Positions 1-5,770 of a stretch of 9,634 nucleotides of DNA are shown piece by piece. The notes below the pieces were generated by a model. It worked only from the letters and a program-made list of their open reading frames with translations. It did no database searches and was not told the origin of the DNA. The DNA comes from Candidatus Hecatellales archaeon B24. GTDB taxonomy: Archaea > Thermoproteota > Bathyarchaeia > Hecatellales > Hecatellaceae. Numbering within the stretch: position 1 is the stretch's first letter; every line of letters starts with the position of its first letter. The stretch is from positions 1 through 9,634 of the forward strand of contig LUCC01000024.1 in NCBI GenBank assembly GCA_001593855.1. Reading direction: 5' to 3'. The position numbers and the translations under genes were made by a program.

Positions 1-1
1 A

Positions 2-1081
2 CCTACTGCACCCGCTGTACCCCCAGCACCATCAGGAGAGGAAATAGTTTCAAACCCAGAGGCTGGAGCTGAAAGCCTAGAAAGCCTTGTTACCGCTGGA
101 AGAATCGAGGATGCTGCAGAGTCCCTAGCTGAAGCCGCTGCGATCGACCCAGATGCAGCAGCTCAAACCTTAACATTAATGGATAGAGCAGCTGCCGCAA
201 AGCTTACAGAGACGCTTTCAGAGGATGTTGCCGCTGAAATCTTTGAAAGAGCGGCAGAGCTTGGAATGGTTGATGAGATAGCTGAAATTGTCGAACAAAT
301 GGACGCGAAGCAGGCTGCGGAAGTTTTCGATGTTATAGCTGCCACCAACCCGGCGGCTGCGTCACAGATTCTGTCGCACGCCAGCCCTGTGGTTAGGGCA
401 AGAGTTCTTGCCGAGATAGCTAGGCTTCCAGGAACTCCTGAAAAGGCTGCTGCCATCCTAGAGGAGATGGATACTGAAAAGGCTGTTGAAGCCGTCGAGT
501 ACATGGTTAAGCTTAAGCTGACTAAGGAGGCAGCCCTAATCCTAGCCTACCTGTCCGATGATAAGCTTGCTCAGATATGGGCTGGCATAGAAGACAAGTA
601 TAAGGAAGACCTCATACCCTACATGAAGGCTGAAACCCTCAGCAAGCTTAAACTGCTCTTCAAGGCTAAGACGGCTAACCTGATGATAATACCTGCTGGA
701 GGCACGGAAACAGTGTCCTACGTCGACGAGACAGGAGTGGAAATAACGGTTACAGCCGTTGAAGCTACGGCTGGAATAGTTAAAACAGCCCAGTACGTGG
801 TTAACCCGTATGAAGACGCCTCAACACCTGAAGGAGTAACACTCAAGAAGTTCGTCTACGTGAATGCGCTGTTCCCAGAGGCCTCCGTCAGCAAGATAAC
901 CATGTCAGTCCACTACACCAACGCTGAGGTTAAAGGACTGCTCGAGTTCACCCTGAAAATCTACAAGTATGATTCAGACGCCAACGCCTGGATACCAGTG
1001 GAAACCACTGTAGACGAAGCCAACAACAAGGTGACAATAACCTTCGAGGCTGAAGGAACCTACGCGGTCGGAGGAATCTAA
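2..1081 (+). CDS. Secreted/surface protein fragment: MgtE_N-like helical repeats plus C-terminal beta domain
   Basis: The frame is open from the left edge, so the N-terminus lies outside the window; the Met codon at 179 is internal. The visible 359 residues begin with a Pro/Ala-rich linker (PTAPAVPPAPSG), then Ala/Glu/Leu-rich helical repeats (about residues 20-215). These carry recurring blocks such as EQMDAKQAAEVF (98-109) and EEMDTEKAVEAV (154-165), which resemble the superhelical MgtE N-terminal domain. From about residue 220 the sequence becomes beta-rich and Thr/Val-rich, with KIYKYDSDANAWIPV near the end and a final TYAVGGI. This resembles the beta domain at the C-terminus of archaeal PGF-pre-PGF-type surface proteins. 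No membrane anchor follows, so any anchor or signal peptide must be upstream. There is no MgtE transmembrane channel, so it is not a Mg transporter. Inference: an extracellular or envelope-associated scaffold or binding protein; exact function unknown. The stop faces the thiL stop 21 bases away. Confidence 0.75.
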   Translation, partial: PTAPAVPPAPSGEEIVSNPEAGAESLESLVTAGRIEDAAESLAEAAAIDPDAAAQTLTLMDRAAAAKLTETLSEDVAAEIFERAAELGMVDEIAEIVEQMDAKQAAEVFDVIAATNPAAASQILSHASPVVRARVLAEIARLPGTPEKAAAILEEMDTEKAVEAVEYMVKLKLTKEAALILAYLSDDKLAQIWAGIEDKYKEDLIPYMKAETLSKLKLLFKAKTANLMIIPAGGTETVSYVDETGVEITVTAVEATAGIVKTAQYVVNPYEDASTPEGVTLKKFVYVNALFPEASVSKITMSVHYTNAEVKGLLEFTLKIYKYDSDANAWIPVETTVDEANNKVTITFEAEGTYAVGGI

Positions 1082-1102
1082 ACTAAAACATCCTCTCCCT
1101 CT

Positions 1103-2065
1103 TTAATCCCTGAAATGCTCCCATCCTAAAGCTTTCACTCGTTTTTCCTCTTTCTTTCCTCCAAAATACACTATTTCTCTTTTCTCGGTAGCTACCCCTA
1201 TAATCTTAAATCTCCCTCTCAGAGTCTTCCCCGCTTTCATGAAGGTTTTAGGGTTGAAGGTTGCAACAAGCTCGTATTCCTCTCCCCCATACAACGCCAG
1301 ACCTGAAGGGTTCAAGCCGTGAAGCCTTGCAAATTCCTCAGCTTCCCTTGCCAGCGGTATCCTGTGAAGCTCAAAGCCGACCTTGCTAGCTTTAGAAAGC
1401 TCGTGGAGACTCCAGGCAAGCCCGTCGCTTGAATCAATGGAGGCAGTTGCACCAAGCCTTCCAAGCTTAAGCCCGAGGCTGAGCCTAGCCCTAGGCCAAT
1501 AGGCACTTCTAAGAATTTTCTTTTTCAAAGGCTCAGGAGCCCGGTAGCCCTCCAGCAGTATTTTGAAGGCTGCACCCGTTAAACCGAAGTTTCCGGTAAC
1601 CGCTAAAAGGTCTCCGGGCTTGGCTCCAGACCTCAAAACTATTTCGTTCTTCCTGCAGGTTCCGAAGAGGGAAACCGCCAAGACTAACTCCTCCGCCTCG
1701 TTGGTGTCTCCCCCAACAATCTTAACCCTGTAAGCTTCTGCAGCAGCCTTCAATCCTTCAGCCAGCTCTCCAGCCTTCTCAACCATCTCTTTTGGAATTC
1801 CCAAGCCTATCAAGGCGGCGAGAGGCTTAACTCCCTTGGCGGCAAGGTCGCTTACAGCCATAACCATTGCCTTCCATCCAGCCTGTCGAATGGACATCCC
1901 CGGCAGAACGTCTGTTCCAGCCGTCAACATGTCAACCTTCAAAACGGCAAGCCTATTCCCGCCTAAACTCCAAGCTGAAACGTCATCGCCCAGCGGAACT
2001 GGTAAACGGTTTCTCGCCTTAAACTTCCTAAGGAAAAGTTCCACCAGCTCACGTTCGCCAGGCAA
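1103..2065 (-). CDS. thiL: Thiamine-monophosphate kinase (ThiL)
   Basis: ThiL phosphorylates thiamine monophosphate with ATP to give thiamine diphosphate, the last step of cofactor synthesis, in the cytosol. The 320-residue product has the family motifs in order: PLGDD (24-28), KVDML (43-47), VSDLAAKGVKP (71-81), GGDTNE (118-123), SGAKPGD..VTGNFG (146-161), SIDSSDGLAWSL (209-220) and GGEEYELV (260-267). These acidic clusters bind Mg-ATP in this PurM-like ATPase fold. The frame stays open upstream to 2185, but that would run into the tRNA gene. The chosen TTG at 2063-2065 lies 8 bases after GGAGGAG and gives a normal family length. It is divergent from tRNA-Thr. Selenophosphate synthetase and HypE share the fold, but the GGEEYEL and IDSSDGL motifs favour ThiL. 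No other thiamine gene is visible next to it. Confidence 0.9.
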   Translation of the reverse strand: MPGERELVELFLRKFKARNRLPVPLGDDVSAWSLGGNRLAVLKVDMLTAGTDVLPGMSIRQAGWKAMVMAVSDLAAKGVKPLAALIGLGIPKEMVEKAGELAEGLKAAAEAYRVKIVGGDTNEAEELVLAVSLFGTCRKNEIVLRSGAKPGDLLAVTGNFGLTGAAFKILLEGYRAPEPLKKKILRSAYWPRARLSLGLKLGRLGATASIDSSDGLAWSLHELSKASKVGFELHRIPLAREAEEFARLHGLNPSGLALYGGEEYELVATFNPKTFMKAGKTLRGRFKIIGVATEKREIVYFGGKKEEKRVKALGWEHFRD

Positions 2066-2073
2066 AGAGCAAA

Positions 2074-2080
2074 CTCCTCC
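2074..2080 (-). promoter_or_regulatory. Shine-Dalgarno sequence for thiL
   Basis: GGAGGAG on the minus strand, 8 bases before the TTG at 2065. It decides the thiL start against the longer open frame that would overlap the tRNA gene. Confidence 0.7.
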
Positions 2081-2127
2081 AGAAACCTTAAACCTAACAC
2101 GTAATACTTTAATTTTATTAGGCTGAA
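2081..2127. promoter_or_regulatory. Divergent thiL / tRNA-Thr promoter region
   Basis: A short A/T-rich stretch between the thiL ribosome binding site and the tRNA contains TAATACTTTAATTTTATTA (2102-2120). Read on the minus strand it offers a TATA-like box about 25-30 bases before the thiL ribosome binding site. Read on the plus strand its left part sits about 25 bases before the tRNA 5' end. The two core promoters would nearly coincide. This is an inference from spacing and composition only. Confidence 0.4.
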
Positions 2128-2203
2128 GCCCCGGTAGCTTAGCGGTTATAGCGGCGGCCTTGTAAGCCGCAGGTCGCGGGTTCAAATCCCGCCCGGGGCT
2201 CCA
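2128..2203 (+). tRNA. tRNA-Thr (anticodon UGU), CCA encoded
   Basis: A complete cloverleaf can be drawn. The acceptor GCCCCGG (2128-2134) pairs with CCGGGGC (2193-2199). The D arm starts at 2137 with a GG in the loop. The anticodon stem GCGGC (2154-2158) pairs with GCCGC (2166-2170). The loop CTTGTAA gives anticodon TGT (2162-2163 with 2161), reading ACA threonine codons. The T stem GCGGG/CCCGC (2176-2180/2188-2192) encloses TTCAAAT. The discriminator is T2200 and CCA is encoded at 2201-2203. There is no intron. It ends 15 bases before the convergent transporter gene. Confidence 0.96.
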
Positions 2204-2218
2204 CCGGTAAGCTTCCTA

Positions 2219-2848
2219 TTATAGAATGGCTTCGGCTAGTAGGAGTATTGCGGCTATTATTATTCCGGCTGAAACCATTCTCAGCCCGTTTAAGACCATG
2301 TTCTCCCTGGAGATTTTACCCAGGAATATTCCGAGGGTGAAAAGCACGGTTATGGTTATGGCTATGGAAATGTAAACGGCTGAGATGAAGGGGCATAGTC
2401 CCGCCCTCGTGAAGAGGAAGGGAGAAACCGAGGCTAAAGCCACCACCACAGGCGAAATCCCGTCTACGACGGCAAGCCATACCATGGTGGCCAGGGAGGC
2501 CCTGTAAATCCTAGTCTGCTTTAAATCCGTGAAGAGGGCTGCCTCCAACTCTTTAAGCTTCCTAGTGCGTTCAGCTTTCTCAGCCATGTAGGCACCCCAA
2601 AGGCCTGAAAGACCCATGGCAAGACTTGCCCCTAAAACAGCGCTTAAAATAACGTTTACGTTTCTAACCCCGCCTATGTAAGCTCCCAGTATGATGCCCA
2701 GAACCGTTAGGGCGCCGTCGAAGGCGTTCATAACAAAGTATCTTCTGGCTATCTCCCCAGCGTTGGCTAACTTCAAAAATCCCCTATACCGTTTCACCCT
2801 GCTTAAGAAGCCTTTAAACATGTTCGCCGTATGCTTTTTCCAGTCCAC
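2219..2848 (-). CDS. VIT1/CCC1-family (TIGR00267-like) integral membrane protein
   Basis: The 209-residue product has hydrophobic segments at about 38-60, 65-88, 117-141, 150-176 and 187-208. The first contains AFDGALTVLGIILGAY (42-57), typical of the opening helix of the VIT1/CCC1 (DUF125) family, whose studied members move Fe2+ or Mn2+ out of the cytosol. After the second helix comes a short charged segment rich in Glu (YMAEKAERTRKLKELEAALF, 87-106), corresponding to the cytosolic metal-binding part, although the usual GEY is GAY here. VVDGISP (127-133) opens the third helix. The start is a GTG directly after an in-frame TGA; an ATG at 2821 is the alternative and neither has a clear ribosome binding site. 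Divergent from the DUF211 gene. Metal specificity cannot be read from the sequence. Confidence 0.75.
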   Translation of the reverse strand: MDWKKHTANMFKGFLSRVKRYRGFLKLANAGEIARRYFVMNAFDGALTVLGIILGAYIGGVRNVNVILSAVLGASLAMGLSGLWGAYMAEKAERTRKLKELEAALFTDLKQTRIYRASLATMVWLAVVDGISPVVVALASVSPFLFTRAGLCPFISAVYISIAITITVLFTLGIFLGKISRENMVLNGLRMVSAGIIIAAILLLAEAIL

Positions 2849-2970
2849 TTTACTTCAAGAATGCCTCCAAAGGCCCGGCAGAAGCCTTCGGCCTCCAACA
2901 GTAATAGAGTTTCCTAAAAGAAAAATTTAACTCTAAAGCCGGGTTTTCCATATTCTGGTGTTCAGGCAGG
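2849..2970. promoter_or_regulatory. Divergent promoter region, VIT1-like / DUF211 genes
   Basis: A 122-base intergenic stretch. An A/T-rich segment (2905-2935) is bounded by an inverted repeat, TAGAGTT (2905-2911) and AACTCTA (2929-2935), enclosing AAAAATTTAA, a plausible core promoter for one or both genes. I see no other gene or RNA in it. The promoter call is inferred from composition and position. Confidence 0.35.
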
Positions 2971-3231
2971 GTGACCGCGAGCATAAGGAGGATTGTGCTG
3001 GACTCTCTGAAACCGCGGGAGGCTTCCATAATAGAGCTTTCCCAAGCCCTATGCTCCGTGAAGGGTGTCAACGAGGTTGACATAACGGTCACAGAGGTTG
3101 ATGTGAAAACCGAAACCATAAGGCTGGTAATCAGGGGAAGCAACATAAACTATGATGAACTATCGAAGGTCATGGTAGACCACGGTTCAACCATCAGAAG
3201 CATAGACGAAATAAGCGTAGCCAAAAGCTGA
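2971..3231 (+). CDS. DUF211 family protein
   Basis: A compact 86-residue protein matching archaeal DUF211 nearly end to end. It opens with SIRRIVLDSLKP (4-15), followed by IELSQALCSVKGVNEVDITVTEVD in the first half and SIDEISVAKS at the C-terminus. The pattern is a ferredoxin-like alternation of beta strands and helices. DUF211 proteins with known structure form ring-like oligomers that bind divalent cations; their cellular role is not established. The start is GTG at 2971, with only weak GGTG (2957-2960) ten bases upstream. It is divergent from the VIT1-like metal-transporter candidate, so a shared metal-related role is possible but only inferred from position. Confidence 0.85.
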   Translation: MTASIRRIVLDSLKPREASIIELSQALCSVKGVNEVDITVTEVDVKTETIRLVIRGSNINYDELSKVMVDHGSTIRSIDEISVAKS

Positions 3232-3281
3232 GGAAGCCTGCACATCCTCATAAAAGCTAAGGCAGAAGCTGGACTGCAATC

Positions 3282-3309
3282 TTATTAACTCATTTATGAG
3301 TAATAACTC
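3282..3309. repeat. Interrupted palindrome before the ECF-like gene, candidate operator
   Basis: ACTCAT-TT-ATGAGT (3288-3301) is a perfect 14-base inverted repeat. It extends outward as TTATTA (3282-3287) and TAATAA (3301-3306) with one unpaired base. A second, overlapping inverted repeat GAGT-AATA-ACTC spans 3298-3309, so three ACTC/GAGT half-sites are spaced across one helix turn or so. The array ends right at the TATA-like box, a position suited to a DNA-binding regulator. No long T tract follows, so a terminator is less likely. Confidence 0.5.
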
Positions 3310-3319
3310 TTTTATAATA
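3310..3319 (+). promoter_or_regulatory. TATA-like box for the ECF-like gene
   Basis: TTTTATAATA lies about 26 bases before a predicted transcript start near 3341, just upstream of the GGTGG ribosome binding site (3344-3348) and the ATG at 3353. It sits downstream of the Met codon at 3296, which argues against that longer start. Confidence 0.5.
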
Positions 3320-3352
3320 AGCCTAACTATCAAGCCCTTCCAAGGTGGAATT

Positions 3353-3991
3353 ATGCGGTCGATGGAGGTCGCTGGGGCAGCCGTCCTTGCCACGGTTTCA
3401 GTCGTCCTTCAAGCTCTCCCACCAATATTTGTAACTCCCTGGTTCATGAGAATAGACCTAGTTGCCGTTCCTTGGGTGGTTGCCTGGATTCTCTTCGGGT
3501 TTAAGGCTTCTCTTCTAAGCCTCGCCATAAGCATACCCATAGTTGGCGTTTTAGGCCCTTTCGCCGGAGGATGGGTTGGCGCCATCATGAAGGCCACGGC
3601 AAGCGTCTGGATGATACTGGTTCCAGCCTTCTTCTCCCTAAAATACGGGGTGGAAAGGCTGCTGGCAAACAGGCTTCTGTACGGAGCCGCGGTCGCATCC
3701 TCCGTGGTGGCGAGAGGCGTAGCCACAGTATTCCTTAACCTTTATTTTGCCATTCCAGTATTTTTCGGCATGAGTTTAGACCAGATAATAGAGTTCTTCT
3801 CAAACCCTGCTTTCCAAAGCTTCCTCGGACTATCGCTAGGCCTGGTAGGCATATGGGCTGCAGTAGGCGAGATATTCTTCTGGAACACTGTTCAAGGCGT
3901 AATAGACCTCTACGTGTCGCTTGCTGTAGGCTTAGCTGTCGTTCGAAGGCTTAAAGGCAGATTTTCCACCGGCAAAACTTTACATGTATAG
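3353..3991 (+). CDS. ECF transporter S component-like membrane protein
   Basis: A 212-residue, very hydrophobic protein with about six membrane segments (roughly 6-26, 33-52, 54-70, 78-98, 112-135, 155-200) and a short basic C-tail. The order FMRIDLVAVPWVVAWILFG (31-49), then a second helix, then GGWVGAIMKATASVWMILV (72-90) resembles S components of energy-coupling-factor importers, especially the riboflavin/vitamin type, where 'IDF..P' and 'GW.G..M.' recur. S components bind a vitamin or metal and dock onto shared EcfA/EcfT modules; none is encoded here, so it would rely on units elsewhere. The start ATG 3353 follows GGTGG (3344-3348) by four bases and the TATA-like box; the frame is open to an ATG at 3296. 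The substrate cannot be assigned. Confidence 0.65.
   Translation: MRSMEVAGAAVLATVSVVLQALPPIFVTPWFMRIDLVAVPWVVAWILFGFKASLLSLAISIPIVGVLGPFAGGWVGAIMKATASVWMILVPAFFSLKYGVERLLANRLLYGAAVASSVVARGVATVFLNLYFAIPVFFGMSLDQIIEFFSNPAFQSFLGLSLGLVGIWAAVGEIFFWNTVQGVIDLYVSLAVGLAVVRRLKGRFSTGKTLHV
3979..3990 (+). promoter_or_regulatory. Possible TATA-like box for the UPF0282 gene
   Basis: TTTACATGTATA overlaps the end of the preceding gene and is centred about 26 bases before the ATG at 4010, which has no Shine-Dalgarno sequence. This spacing suits a leaderless transcript. The gene could equally be read from the upstream promoter. Confidence 0.3.
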
Positions 3992-4009
3992 TGACCGAAT
4001 TCTAGTTTA

Positions 4010-5080
4010 ATGAATTCCAACATCAAGTTTAAGCCCATATGGTTTGACTCGCTTGGAGCTAAGTCTTCCTGCACCCTAGTGGCAACTCCAGACGTTAGAA
4101 TCTTGATAGATCCTGGAGTAGCTGTTATGCATCCAAGCTTTCCAGCATCCACCATGGATAAGTGGCGCTGGTGCGAGCAGGCTGAAAGAGCTATAATGGC
4201 TGCCTCCAAAAAGGCGGAAGTCATCATAATTTCCCATTACCACTACGACCACTTCACCGATTTCGAGGCAGAGCTCTACAGGGGGAAACTGCTCCTAGCC
4301 AAAAACCCAAACCAGTATATCAACGACTCTCAGAGAGGTAGGGCTGAAAGCTTCTTCAGCAGCCTCTACCAAACCCTAGGCAAAGTCAGCCTCCAAGAAG
4401 TCTTAGAGGAACCTAAACCTCAAAAATACGTGGACCCTGCTAAAACTCTTCAAATAGCCTTAAACAAAGACTTCGGAGACTATGGAAAACGTAGAAAAGA
4501 AGTTCTAAGACTCGGCGAAAAATGGTTTAAGGCCAGAGCCGCCCGCTGGGAAAAAACGAAAAGAATACCTGCGCTAAAACTTGGAGAAGTTGAGGTAAGG
4601 TTTGCTGAGGGAAGCGAAATAAGGATTGGAGGGACGAAGCTTCGGTTTAAGGGCCCCCTATTCCACGGCGTAGAATATTCAAGGGTTGGATGGGTTTTCT
4701 CAACCATAGTAGAATACGGCGGGGAAAAGCTGATTCACAGCTCAGACCTCAACGGGCCTGTCATAGAAGATTACGCCCAGTGGATAGTGGAGGAGAAACC
4801 TGACATCCTTATCCTAGACGGCCCCATGACCTACATGCTAGGCTACACCCTAAACCTGATAAACTTCAACCGAACCCTCGAAAACGCGTTGAACATCGTG
4901 GAAAACGCCGAATGCAAGCTAATAATCTACGACCACCACCTCCCACGAGAACCAAAATTCATGGAGCGCACAAAAACCATACGGGAAAAAGCAGGAAAAC
5001 TGGGAGTAAAAATGGCCACTGCCGCGGAGATCCTTGGGAAAACTCCGGCAGTTCTACGAAGCCTCCGTAAACAGGCTTAG
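4010..5080 (+). CDS. UPF0282 family metallo-beta-lactamase-fold hydrolase
   Basis: A 356-residue protein. Its N-terminus (PIWFDSLGAKSS, 9-20; ILIDPGVAVM, 31-40) and SHYHYDHFTDF (75-85) fit archaeal UPF0282. HYHYDH (76-81) is the HxHxDH metal-binding motif of the MBL fold. Further likely metal or core residues are H219 in PLFHG, D246 in SSDLNGP and the YDHHLPRE block (307-314). SQRGRAESFF (107-116) is also family-like. Residues about 118-192 form a charged, mostly helical stretch that I think is an insertion, making the protein longer than the roughly 300-320 residues I recall for the family. Substrate and role are unknown. It starts 18 bases after the ECF-like gene, so co-transcription is likely, and its stop overlaps the convergent LysE gene by 4 bases. 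Confidence 0.85.
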   Translation: MNSNIKFKPIWFDSLGAKSSCTLVATPDVRILIDPGVAVMHPSFPASTMDKWRWCEQAERAIMAASKKAEVIIISHYHYDHFTDFEAELYRGKLLLAKNPNQYINDSQRGRAESFFSSLYQTLGKVSLQEVLEEPKPQKYVDPAKTLQIALNKDFGDYGKRRKEVLRLGEKWFKARAARWEKTKRIPALKLGEVEVRFAEGSEIRIGGTKLRFKGPLFHGVEYSRVGWVFSTIVEYGGEKLIHSSDLNGPVIEDYAQWIVEEKPDILILDGPMTYMLGYTLNLINFNRTLENALNIVENAECKLIIYDHHLPREPKFMERTKTIREKAGKLGVKMATAAEILGKTPAVLRSLRKQA

Positions 5081-5712
5081 AATAACCTCACCAAATACCT
5101 CAAGAGGAAAAACACGCCCATGCCTATCAGGAAGAGGCCGCAGGTAAAGGTGAGATAAGGTAGAAAGTCTTCAATTTTCCTTCGGCTTCGAGCCAGAAGA
5201 TACGAGATGCTTCCATACCAGGTGAAGACAGCTGCCAAGCTTCCCATCGCCCACGAGAGCACGCCCGTAGCTCCTCCGAGCTCCGTGGCATAGCTTAACA
5301 TGGGCAGGCCTATCACAGCCCACCACAGAAAAAACTGCGGGTTCGAAAGGCTTGCAATCAAGCCTCCGAGGAAAGGGTTCAAAGAGCTGGCTTCAGCCCG
5401 AAAGCTCAGCTTTAACGGTCCTGCCTTAAAACCTTTCAGAAGCATCAAGCCGAGGACCATCAGCGAGAAGCCTCCCAAGGTTCCAGCATAAAACTGGAAG
5501 GCTTCAAGCTGGAATAGGTAGGATAAGCCTGCTATAAGTAGAAGCAGAACTGCCCCTGCAACAAGGGCGTGGGCTAAGGTTACGAGGAAGCCGCTTCCAA
5601 AGCCTCCCGTCGTGGCCTGGTGGAGAACTAGTATCAGGATGGGGCCTGGAACTACGATGCCTGACATGGCAACCATGAATCCTAGGCAGGCCAGCCAGAA
5701 AGCTTCCAACAT
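5077..5712 (-). CDS. LysE/RhtB-family amino-acid exporter-like protein
   Basis: A 211-residue membrane protein with about six hydrophobic helices (8-30, 40-66, 73-93, 114-140, 150-174, 186-208). Two LysE signatures are visible: VPGPILILVL in helix 1 (21-30) and LSNPQFFLWWAVIG at the fourth helix (122-135). LysE relatives export basic or neutral amino acids and related metabolites using the membrane gradient; the substrate here is unknown. The ATG at 5710-5712 is the natural start, with no strong ribosome binding site. It is divergent from the M20 hydrolase across 58 bases and convergent, overlapping by 4 bases, with the UPF0282 gene. If the M20 enzyme releases a free amino acid, an exporter beside it would make sense, but this is inference. 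Confidence 0.85.
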   Translation of the reverse strand: MLEAFWLACLGFMVAMSGIVVPGPILILVLHQATTGGFGSGFLVTLAHALVAGAVLLLLIAGLSYLFQLEAFQFYAGTLGGFSLMVLGLMLLKGFKAGPLKLSFRAEASSLNPFLGGLIASLSNPQFFLWWAVIGLPMLSYATELGGATGVLSWAMGSLAAVFTWYGSISYLLARSRRKIEDFLPYLTFTCGLFLIGMGVFFLLRYLVRLF

Positions 5713-5770
5713 GAATATTAACCATTCCGTTAATAGGTTAAACAGGTTTTAAAGTCTTAGGTGTGGAAGC
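5713..5770. promoter_or_regulatory. Divergent LysE-like / M20 promoter region
   Basis: A 58-base intergenic stretch with A/T-rich segments, including TTTTAAA (5747-5753) that may serve either strand. On the plus strand GGTGTGG (5760-5766) lies four bases before the TTG at 5771 and is a plausible ribosome binding site; if the box at 5747 were the only promoter, the transcript would start too late to include it. Promoter assignment is tentative. Confidence 0.35.

Noticed and set aside
163..504. 113-codon minus-strand open frame opposite the surface-protein repeats
   Set aside because: Low-complexity Ser/Ala-rich product is the expected antisense of Ala/Glu-rich helical repeats.
1103..2065. Selenophosphate synthetase or HypE instead of ThiL
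   Set aside because: The fold is shared, but the GDD, VSDLAAKG, GGDTN, DSSDGL and GGEEYEL set matches ThiL, and no Sec/Cys active-site glycine-rich N-terminus is present.
2066..2185. N-terminal extension of thiL through the tRNA-Thr gene
   Set aside because: The extra 40 residues are translated antisense tRNA and promoter sequence; the GGAGGAG site and family length support the TTG at 2065.
2928..3309. TAACTC shared by the DUF211/VIT1 region (2928) and the ECF-like promoter (3286, 3304) as a common regulator site
   Set aside because: The same hexamer also occurs inside genes (for example near 1684, 1829, 3429, 7475 and 9326), so sharing it is not specific.
3296..3352. Longer start of the ECF-like gene at ATG 3296
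   Set aside because: This Met lies inside the palindrome and upstream of the TATA-like box; the ATG at 3353 has a GGTGG site and begins at the first membrane helix.
3997..4017. Two GAATTC palindromes flanking the UPF0282 start codon
   Set aside because: Only six bases each and one lies within coding sequence; likely chance in A/T-rich sequence.
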